A stretch of DNA of 11,737 bases from Pseudomonadota bacterium (lineage in GTDB: Bacteria; Pseudomonadota; Gammaproteobacteria; Burkholderiales; Burkholderiaceae_C), in assembly GCA_023387335.1 (NCBI GenBank), contig JAEWIF010000033.1, forward strand, positions 1-11,737. The letters are read 5' to 3'. Below, piece after piece: positions 7,284-11,737 of the stretch. The position numbers were made by a program, and so were the translations under genes. The notes below the pieces were generated by a model that worked only from the letters and a program-made list of their open reading frames with translations, ran no database searches and was not told where the DNA came from. Position 1 is the stretch's first letter. Each line of letters opens with the position of its first letter.

Positions 7284-7678
7284 TTGAGATCAATTCGCAG
7301 AGGATATACGCGCTGTGGTTTACTCCTCGCCCTAAGTATTCTTTGCACCGTCTGGCTTGAGCCCAGCCAAATTGGCTTTAGCATTGTTTGGAGCCTTCTT
7401 GGACAAACGCAGCGGGATGGCTTAAGAAGTGGACGAAATGGTGTTGTCAACCTTTGGTATGCTGAGTGCCGGTCATATCTATGAAGGGGTCGCCGGGGTC
7501 TTTTGGGCATTAGGCTCAAGGCGATGGAGATGACCAGAAGAAAATGCGTCTCTCCTTTGGCGGGCTAGTGAAGGGGAACGATCAGGTGACGATTGGACGA
7601 ATCAATCTCTTGGTTTTCGTGATCATCGTTGCTTGTCTGCTATTTTCCTTGTACAACAGTGTGAGTGGACTTTCCTGA
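7284..7678 (+). pseudogene. Frameshifted small membrane protein gene
   Basis: An excellent ribosome binding site (AAAGGAGG) precedes TTG 7284 by 9 bases (an ATG at 7278 is too close). The frame then encodes RRGYTRCGLLLALSILCTVW, a membrane segment. Coding continues in the +1 frame from about 7426 (STFGMLSAGHIYEGVAGVFW) and shifts again near 7511 to a third frame (GDDQKKMRLSFGGLVKGN, then INLLVFVIIVACLLFSLYNS) ending at TGA 7676. Each shift is +1, and the three pieces join into a plausible protein of about 130 residues with three hydrophobic segments. I do not recognise the family. Either two indels inactivated it or the assembly has errors. The next gene starts 98 bases later and is also a small membrane protein, so they may have formed an operon. 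Confidence 0.55.
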
Positions 7679-7775
7679 ATTGGGAGTAGGGGGGCCTTTC
7701 TAGCTTGTTACCGGTTTTAGCTGTATTGTGTTGTTCTTTCTGTTAAAGCTTAAAATCAGAACGGAGGGTGATAGT

Positions 7776-8357
7776 ATGCTTGAGAAACGCCCCTTGGTAG
7801 GCTGGTCTGATGTTGCCAAATCTCCTGAAATGGCGGAAACCATAAAAAAGAGCAAAAAGTCGGCCATAGTCTGGAACTGGGCTTTCGCCCTGCTATTTCC
7901 GGTGGGTTTTCTCATTGCAGGTCTTCTCGTTGATGAAATGTCCCTCAATGAGGCATTAATCATAGGTATCGGATTGGGTCTTGTTATGCTGGCAATCAAT
8001 GTGTGGCGTATTGCGGGCATGAAAAAGCCAGCTTGGGACGGCGTAGTCATGAAAAAGTTGGAGAAAAAGCGCTATGAAAGTGATCGCGGGGGTGGCTCTA
8101 GCCGAGCATATATGGAATACATCGTGTTGATTCGAACTGAGCAAGGCAAGAAAAAAAGGATCGTCGAGCGCCAAAGAGATCGAGATATGTATGACTATTT
8201 GGACGTTGGGGATCGCGTTCGGTATCATCCCGCACTGGAGACATATGAGAAGTATGATAAATCTAAGGATCAGGTTATCTACTGCAATGTCTGTCGCCTT
8301 CGGAACTCGATTCGTAACGACCGGTGTGAGCGCTGTGAGAATCTTCTGTTTAAATAA
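7776..8357 (+). CDS. Two-helix membrane protein with C-terminal zinc ribbon
   Basis: A 193-residue protein. The start is ATG 7776, with GGAGGG 7 bases upstream; an earlier in-frame ATG at 7728 has no such site. Residues 29-52 and about 60-77 are membrane helices. The stretch 85-165 is basic and beta-rich, with the pattern 'YIVLIRTEQGKKKRI...YDYLDVGDRVRYHP', resembling the SH3/OB-like soluble part of DUF3592-type membrane proteins. Residues 170-187 contain CNVC and CERC, four Cys spaced CxxC-x10-CxxC, a typical zinc-ribbon site. Both ends probably lie on the cytoplasmic side. Function is unknown. The same frame continues open for 52 codons after the TAA at 8355-8357. Confidence 0.85.
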   Translation: MLEKRPLVGWSDVAKSPEMAETIKKSKKSAIVWNWAFALLFPVGFLIAGLLVDEMSLNEALIIGIGLGLVMLAINVWRIAGMKKPAWDGVVMKKLEKKRYESDRGGGSSRAYMEYIVLIRTEQGKKKRIVERQRDRDMYDYLDVGDRVRYHPALETYEKYDKSKDQVIYCNVCRLRNSIRNDRCERCENLLFK

Positions 8358-8363
8358 GAAGCT

Positions 8364-8516
8364 GTGAGGTACATTGATGGGACTTCCTTTTATGTAAGTA
8401 ATGAGGGTTTGTCTGTACTGGAGAATGTGGTGGCGAATGGTCTACTCGTCCCAGAAATGCTAAAGCGGGTACTGGAACAATTGCGTTCTGAAGGTGATAA
8501 GGATGAACCTAAATAG
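8364..8516 (+). CDS. Small hypothetical frame or C-terminal gene remnant
   Basis: A 50-codon frame from GTG 8364, seven bases after the previous gene's stop and in the same frame as that gene. It reads TSFYVSNEGLSVLENVVANG, then LLVPEMLKRVLEQLRSEGD. The amphipathic helix with a charged tail looks coding, but there is no good ribosome binding site and I recognise no family. It may be a separate small gene, or the tail of a longer protein cut off by the stop at 8355. Confidence 0.3.
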   Translation: MRYIDGTSFYVSNEGLSVLENVVANGLLVPEMLKRVLEQLRSEGDKDEPK

Positions 8517-8579
8517 GCTATAGCTCACCGAAAATGACTGTTATCTTGCTGGAGAACCATAACTCTACAAGAGTTGAGT

Positions 8580-8750
8580 GCTGGTCACATCCAGCATTAC
8601 GAAAAAATCGTAAATTCAAGTTTGGGTGGACTAACGTGGGACGATATAGATTTCAATGTTCGTCGGGTATCCGTAAGGCGTACCTTGCTTAAAACTGGCC
8701 CGGAACCAGTTTTGAGAATACGTTCCACAGAAGGGCTGATGGTCAATTGA
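8580..8750 (+). pseudogene. Tyrosine recombinase (phage-type integrase) remnant
   Basis: The frame contains LGGLTWDDIDFNVRRVSVRR, then TLLKTGPEPV. The pattern 'L.GLrWeDIDF....isVrRtl..t' follows box I of the catalytic domain of phage-type integrases. Upstream, where the conserved 'TGLRRGE' with the first catalytic Arg should be, the sequence is altered (AGHIQHYEKIVNSS). Downstream the frame ends at TGA 8748, before the H-x-x-R and Tyr boxes. The gene is therefore dead. It sits about 60 bases before repeat copy A, where an integrase is expected relative to an attachment site. Confidence 0.5.
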
Positions 8751-8777
8751 TGGGCAATCCACTCCATAAAACAACAA

Positions 8778-8797
8778 AACCCAGCTTAGCTTGGGTT
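8778..8797 (-). terminator. Terminator-like hairpin beside repeat copy A
   Basis: AACCCA (8778-8783) pairs with TGGGTT (8792-8797) around an 8-base loop. On the minus strand it is followed by TTGTTGTTTT, so it would stop transcription coming leftwards through copy A. On the plus strand the following TAATTCTC is a poor tail. It sits 9 bases from the repeat core, like the hairpin at copy B. Confidence 0.45.
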
Positions 8798-8806
8798 AAT
8801 TCTCTA

Positions 8807-8934
8807 ATGGTACCGAAGGTGGGATTTGCGCAGGACACTTTTGATTAGTGTAAGCAATTGCGAGAATCACTTGGTACGACTATGAATTATTTGCACGAGT
8901 GGTTTAGGTTGGTTGATCCCCTTCGGGGTCAATT
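8807..8934. repeat. Structured repeat, copy A
   Basis: 8807-8866 matches 10572-10631 at 55 of 60 positions. Weaker similarity (mostly transitions) runs on to 8886. A conserved GTGGTTTAGGTTG (8899-8911) follows, and then a stem-loop at 8913-8932 (TTGATCCC/GGGGTCAA, one T-G pair, loop CTTC). A small stem ACACT/AGTGT at 8835-8851 is also present. The opposite strand of 8808-8825 reads like a tRNA 3' end (CCCACCTTCGGTACCA), but no cloverleaf can be drawn, so I do not call a tRNA. Confidence 0.7.
8858..8886 (+). promoter_or_regulatory. Candidate promoter inside repeat copy A
   Basis: TTGCGA (8858-8863), 17 bases, TATGAA (8881-8886). Each hexamer matches the sigma-A consensus at 4 of 6 positions. 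Copy B has TTGCGG, 17 bases, TATATC at the same place. The conserved spacing is the main argument. It would drive the HD-HEPN-MNT genes. Confidence 0.3.
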
Positions 8935-8976
8935 AGGTAGAGGCATCAGCGCGGTAGCGCACTTGACATTGCAGGT

Positions 8977-8998
8977 AATTCCCGTGTCACGTGGAATT
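8977..8998. promoter_or_regulatory. Inverted repeat, possible operator of the HD-HEPN-MNT genes
   Basis: AATTCC-CGTG-T-CACG-T-GGAATT: 10-bp arms around a single central T with one extra base in the right arm. It lies 78 bases before the HD gene start. Autoregulating toxin-antitoxin loci often have such palindromes in their promoter regions, but this one could also be an RNA hairpin. Confidence 0.4.
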
Positions 8999-9075
8999 GT
9001 GTATTCACTAGGTGTGGTGCCAGATGGATGGAGAAATTCTAACCTCAGGTTACGAATTGAAACGAGGTAATCTTT

Positions 9076-9705
9076 GTGAATGGTATAAAGAATACTAGGG
9101 ATGATACTCCTAGTGTTGAGGAAGCTAAGGCGTTTTTGACCGAGGCTGAGAAATTGAATCCGGGTCGCTGGGTATCTCATTCGCTTCATGTGGGTAAAGC
9201 AGCGCAGTTGATTGCACAGAGGTGCCCGCACTTGGATCCAGAGATCGCGTTGGTACTGGGGACCTTACACGATATTGGGAGACGATTTGGGGTTACCAGT
9301 ATGCGACACAGTATTGACGGCTACAATTATCTAATGTGTCAAGGATACAGTCTGCCTGCCAGAATCTGCATTACACACTCTTTTCCGTATAAAGAAGTCA
9401 ATGCTGTATTCGGCCACTGGGATGTGTCTCCTGAAGAATTGGACTTCATACAGAATTTCCTGAGCAGTGCCGAGTTTGATGATTATGATCGCCTCATTCA
9501 ATTGTGTGATGCATTAGCCTTACCGGAAGGGTTTTGTCTTCTCGAACGAAGGATGATTGATGTAGCTCTGCGACACGGTGTAAATAACTACACCATTGCA
9601 AAGTGGAAAGCTACGTTCACAATCAAAAAACATTTTGAAGAATGTATAGGTGGCTCACTGTATCGTGTATTACCAGGTGTTATTGAGAACACGTTCACCT
9701 CTTGA
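9076..9705 (+). CDS. HD-domain metal-dependent phosphohydrolase
   Basis: A 209-residue protein. The start is GTG 9076, with GAGGT 7 bases upstream. The HD-domain signature is clear: His38 in SHSLHVGKAAQLIA, His65-Asp66 in LGTLHDIGRR, a further His at 101 (ITHSFP) and Asp145 in LIQLCDALALPEG. Together these form the usual H...HD...D metal site of HD hydrolases (HDIG type). Such enzymes cleave phosphate esters of nucleotides or cyclic dinucleotides; the true substrate cannot be read. The length suits a single-domain enzyme. It is the first of three co-directional genes and the HEPN gene begins 65 bases later. In this setting a role in nucleotide turnover connected with the adenylylating MNT partner is an attractive but unproven idea. 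Confidence 0.86.
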   Translation: MNGIKNTRDDTPSVEEAKAFLTEAEKLNPGRWVSHSLHVGKAAQLIAQRCPHLDPEIALVLGTLHDIGRRFGVTSMRHSIDGYNYLMCQGYSLPARICITHSFPYKEVNAVFGHWDVSPEELDFIQNFLSSAEFDDYDRLIQLCDALALPEGFCLLERRMIDVALRHGVNNYTIAKWKATFTIKKHFEECIGGSLYRVLPGVIENTFTS

Positions 9706-9770
9706 GGTAGGTCAAGAAGGCAATATTGAGCAAGATAGTCCGTGTTCTTAGTTCTTGGAGGGGGGTACAT

Positions 9771-10175
9771 ATGGATTCTGAAGAATTGGCCAAGTATTGG
9801 ATGGAAACCGCCGAGAAGGATTATATTACCATGCGCAATCTCTACGAAACCGGAGATTACCATTGGGCACTGTTTATGGGACATCTTGTTTTGGAGAAGC
9901 TGTTGAAGGCGTGCTATGTTAAGATGATGGAAGAGCATGCACCCAGGGTTCACGATCTCTTACGATTAGCCAATCTTTGTAAGTTGGAGTTTGACGATGA
10001 AATGGCTGATTATCTAGACATGATAACCACATTCAATATAAATGCACGGTATCCAGATCTCAAACAAGCCTTCTACAAGAAGTGTACTCAAGAATTTGCG
10101 GATCAAAATATCACGAAAATTGAGGAAGTGAGAGCATGGCTGAACGATGTTCTGCAGATGATGCCAGAAAAATAA
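9771..10175 (+). CDS. HEPN-domain protein (putative toxin or partner of MNT)
   Basis: A 134-residue all-helical HEPN protein. The start is ATG 9771, behind a very strong site (GGAGGGGGG); a frame opening at 9726 adds residues without support. The N-terminus EELAKYWMETAEKDYITMRN, the central YHWALFMGHLVLEKLLKACY, HAPRVHDLLRLA (56-67) and NARYPD (91-96) are hallmarks of the HEPN proteins paired with MNT nucleotidyltransferases. In type VII systems the HEPN partner is an RNase with an R-x4-6-H motif and the MNT protein silences it by adding AMP to a nearby Tyr. I find no R-x4-6-H here, so this member belongs to the 'ARYPD' class, whose activity is less clear. It overlaps the MNT gene by 40 bases, so the two are almost certainly co-translated and form a complex. 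Confidence 0.92.
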   Translation: MDSEELAKYWMETAEKDYITMRNLYETGDYHWALFMGHLVLEKLLKACYVKMMEEHAPRVHDLLRLANLCKLEFDDEMADYLDMITTFNINARYPDLKQAFYKKCTQEFADQNITKIEEVRAWLNDVLQMMPEK

Positions 10176-10468
10176 CTAGTCAATACGCTGCTCTTCTTCG
10201 TAACCATATCAAACTAGAGAAGGTGATCCTATATGGCTCCTTCGCAAAAGGCAAGTCACACATAGATAGCGATATTGATGTTGCAGTTGTGTCTCCGGAC
10301 TTCACCGGGGATCGCTTAGAGGATCAGTTGAAGTTAATGAGGTTTCGGAGACAGATTGATTTGCGTATTGAACCAATTCCTTTTTTACCTCAGGATTTTG
10401 TCCCCACTGATCCTCTTGCCAAGGAGATCATGGACACTGGTTATGTTATTCTGGATAATGCGCTATAA
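10136..10468 (+). CDS. MNT-domain nucleotidyltransferase (putative antitoxin)
   Basis: A 110-residue minimal nucleotidyltransferase. The start is ATG 10136, inside the end of the HEPN gene in another frame. The catalytic motif GSFAKGKSHIDSDIDVAVV (residues 34-52) has the complete G-S...D-x-D core, with Asp46 and Asp48 as metal ligands. The third acidic residue is probably Asp75 in QIDLRIEPIPF. The C-terminus ends with PLAKEIMDTGYVIL, the usual helix of this family. By family knowledge it forms a heteromeric complex with the HEPN protein and may AMPylate it. All catalytic residues are present, so it should be active. A hairpin terminator lies about 75 bases past the stop. Confidence 0.92.
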   Translation: MAERCSADDARKITSQYAALLRNHIKLEKVILYGSFAKGKSHIDSDIDVAVVSPDFTGDRLEDQLKLMRFRRQIDLRIEPIPFLPQDFVPTDPLAKEIMDTGYVILDNAL

Positions 10469-10541
10469 CGAAGCGGCGGCCTAAGCAATGTAACTTGGAG
10501 GTCCACTTTCCTCACGTTTGCGAAGAGTACTGTTAAACAAA

Positions 10542-10562
10542 AAAACCCCATCATGGGGTTTT
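10542..10562. terminator. Bidirectional intrinsic terminator beside repeat copy B
   Basis: AAAACCCCA-TCA-TGGGGTTTT is a perfect 9-bp stem with a 3-base loop. On the plus strand it would end the HD-HEPN-MNT transcript. On the minus strand it is followed by a longer T-run (TTTG...), so transcription leftwards through copy B would also stop here. The distance to the repeat core (10 bases) is the same as at copy A within one base. Confidence 0.75.
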
Positions 10563-10571
10563 CATACTTAT

Positions 10572-10718
10572 ATGGTGCCGAAGGTGGGATTTGCGCAGGA
10601 CGCTTTTGGTTAGTGTCAGCAATTGCGGGAACCGCCTAGTTCGTCTATATCTCCGCTTGCTGAGATAATTGTTTTGTCCGGGTGGTTTAGGTTGCTTTGA
10701 TCACGTTCGTGATCAATT
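10572..10718. repeat. Structured repeat, copy B
   Basis: The core 10572-10631 is 92% identical to 8807-8866. GTGGTTTAGGTTG recurs at 10682-10694. The closing stem-loop at 10697-10716 (TTGATCAC/GTGATCAA, loop GTTC) has the same 8-bp length as in copy A, but with changed base pairs. An extra hairpin, TATCTC/GAGATA at 10648-10667, is present only in this copy and explains its greater length. On the minus strand 10573-10590 reads CCCACCTTCGGCACCA, like a tRNA 3' end. The 13 bases GCCGAAGGTGGGA recur at 10780-10792. Confidence 0.7.
10623..10651 (+). promoter_or_regulatory. Candidate promoter inside repeat copy B
   Basis: TTGCGG (10623-10628), 17 bases, TATATC (10646-10651), at the position equivalent to the candidate in copy A. 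It would point towards the AbrB-type gene about 400 bases downstream. Confidence 0.25.
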
Positions 10719-11033
10719 GGTGATCAGAATTGACGGAGTTGGGTCACTAGATTACATCAAACCACAGCTGTAGAATTTAGCCGAAGGTGGGAGTATAAAA
10801 CGGCCCATGAAATAGAGCCGACGTTCGGTGTTTGTCAGGTTCCATGGTAGTTGATTGATGGCCATTAGTTTCTGCAGGAATCGCAATAAATTGGCAAGAA
10901 ATGCTTAATCTAGATTAAAAGAGGGGCAGCTTACTATGGTTCCATTCTTCTCCCTTGGCGGATTTTGCCATAATATAACAGTTGCGTTACGCCATTTTCT
11001 ACCGCACAATGCAGTTGGAAAGTAAGAATAAGA
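10719..11033. other. Leader region between repeat copy B and the AbrB-type gene
   Basis: No gene is seen. A 13-base fragment of the repeat core recurs at 10780-10792. An extended -10-like sequence TGCCATAAT at 10966-10974 is about 75 bases before the AbrB-type start and could be its promoter, though no good -35 accompanies it. TTGGC/GCCAT around it forms a short imperfect inverted repeat. Confidence 0.35.
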
Positions 11034-11049
11034 AGGGGAGGGAAAAATC

Positions 11050-11316
11050 GTGCTCATAGAAATCAGGCCAAAATCTCAGATTACGATACCCGCTCAGATA
11101 ATGGAAAAACTTGGTGCTGAAGTCGGCGATAAATTAGAGATGTTGGTTTTTAATGGCATGCTGGTTTTAGTCCCAGTTGTTGTTTATCCTAAAAAGGAAC
11201 TGGATAAACTCAAGAAAATATCTGAAGAAGTAGAAAAAGATAAGGAAAATATGACTATCTATTCGAATACCGAGGATATGGTAAAGGCGTTAGGATTTAC
11301 CTTAGATGAGCTTTGA
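11050..11316 (+). CDS. AbrB/MazE/SpoVT-family antitoxin-type DNA-binding protein
   Basis: An 88-residue protein. The start is GTG 11050, with GGGGAGGG 7 bases upstream. Residues 3-43 are the swapped-hairpin AbrB domain: IEIRPKSQITIPAQIMEKLG, then VGDKLEMLVFNGMLVLVPV. The C-terminal half is a charged helix (KKELDKLKKISEEVEKDKEN) with a tail ending KALGFTLDEL, the usual toxin-binding extension of antitoxins of this type. Such proteins dimerise, bind their own promoter and neutralise a co-encoded toxin. No toxin gene of normal size follows: the frame overlapping the end of this gene stops after 20 codons. It may be an orphan antitoxin or an unpaired transcription factor. Confidence 0.9.
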   Translation: MLIEIRPKSQITIPAQIMEKLGAEVGDKLEMLVFNGMLVLVPVVVYPKKELDKLKKISEEVEKDKENMTIYSNTEDMVKALGFTLDEL

Positions 11317-11368
11317 TATTCCTAACTCAAAGAAACTTATTGTCAGACGGGGGCAGGACAAAAGCTAG
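11306..11368 (+). pseudogene. Truncated start of a possible toxin gene
   Basis: ATG 11306 overlaps the last codons of the AbrB-type gene and opens a frame of 20 codons (MSFDIPNSKKLIVRRGQDKS) ending at TAG 11366. The overlap is the geometry expected for a toxin partner, and the early stop suggests loss. The piece is too short to assign to a family. Confidence 0.3.
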
Positions 11369-11419
11369 TTGTCCAAAAGATAGTATAACTTGCATAATGG
11401 TTCTTAAATCGCCCAGTCT

Positions 11420-11737
11420 TCAATTAAGCCCATGTTTTTCCATTAGGCTAGCAGCCTTTTTAATACCCTGTAAATATAAATGGAACTGTTTTTTCAATAA
11501 AGTCATCCATTTATGTGGCTCAAGAACGTTGGTATCGTCGTTATGCGACTCTAAGAAACTGAAGAAATGGCGTGAACTCGGTGTTAGTATATGAGTTGTT
11601 TCGTGTCTAGCGCCTTTTCCGGGACCATTCTCGAGTTCAGTGAACTCGTTATCTCTGTATCGCTTGATAAACTTAAAATTCTCGTTTTTTTCAATGTCTA
11701 TTGCAACCTTTGGTAGCTCTTTCATCACCCTAGAAAG
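11420..11737 (-). CDS. Hypothetical protein, probably running off the right edge
   Basis: The frame is open to the window edge; an ATG at 11725 (or GTG 11728) is possible, but the bases before it (AGG directly against GTG) give no properly spaced ribosome site, so the true start may lie outside. About 102 residues are visible, including FKFIKRYRDNEFTELENGPG, HETTHILTPSSRHFFSFLES and a helical end, WMTLLKKQFHLYLQGIKKAA. Charged and aromatic residues are spread as in a real soluble protein. I recognise no family. It converges on the AbrB-type gene, so it is not that gene's partner in the usual order. Confidence 0.45.
   Translation of the reverse strand, partial: LSRVMKELPKVAIDIEKNENFKFIKRYRDNEFTELENGPGKGARHETTHILTPSSRHFFSFLESHNDDTNVLEPHKWMTLLKKQFHLYLQGIKKAASLMEKHGLN

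Noticed and set aside
8808..8890. A complete tRNA gene on the minus strand in copy A (and likewise copy B)
   Set aside because: The CCA-like end is there, but the T-arm cannot close (the partner of GTGGG is not CCCAC at the right distance) and no anticodon arm or 5' acceptor strand is found.
8963..8968. Perfect TTGACA as -35 box before the HD gene
   Set aside because: No acceptable -10 sequence lies 16-18 bases downstream.
8807..10718. Integron attC sites or a CRISPR array
   Set aside because: No GTTRRRY/RYYYAAC core sites, and only two copies 1.7 kb apart instead of short regular spacing.

Overview
The window looks like an accessory, partly decayed stretch of a Bacillota (Firmicutes) chromosome, probably a Clostridia-like anaerobe. 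This is inferred, not proven. The pointers are strong purine-rich ribosome binding sites with frequent GTG/TTG starts, two lipobox lipoproteins, a LuxR-type regulator fused to a 12-helix membrane domain, and a group II intron very like the Oceanobacillus group IIC intron. Many genes are broken, which fits repeated insertion, duplication and loss.

Layout. 1-225 is the C-terminal end of an IS3-family transposase. 226-823 holds no recognised gene but has two hairpins. 824-1672 (minus) encodes an acidic lipoprotein. 1762-2412 holds gene debris, including a likely transposase tail. 2457-3881 encodes the membrane LuxR regulator. It is followed by an acetyltransferase remnant, an intact VOC/glyoxalase-like gene (4289-4660), and a second 91%-identical copy of only the regulator's DNA-binding domain (4839-5033). 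That copy ends in a terminator (5135-5173), directly after which sits a 651-nt group IIC intron without a reverse transcriptase (5175-5825). 5908-7233 encodes a large leucine-rich-repeat lipoprotein. 7284-7678 is a frameshifted membrane-protein gene and 7776-8357 an intact membrane protein with a zinc ribbon. 8580-8750 is a tyrosine-recombinase remnant.

The most interesting part is 8778-10718. Two copies of a structured repeat (about 157 and 177 nt, each including an adjoining terminator-like hairpin; 55 of 60 bases identical in the core) flank three intact genes: an HD-domain phosphohydrolase, a HEPN protein and an MNT nucleotidyltransferase. The last two overlap by 40 nt and form a toxin-antitoxin-type pair. 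Stems near the distal end of the repeat keep their pairing while their sequence changes. The core contains a stretch that, on the minus strand, resembles a tRNA 3' end (CCACCTTCGGCACCA) followed by an intrinsic terminator. With the recombinase remnant just outside, this suggests a cassette-like unit that was once mobile. After the second copy comes an AbrB/MazE-type antitoxin gene (11050-11316) whose expected partner is missing or reduced to 20 codons, then an unrecognised minus-strand frame that runs off the right edge.
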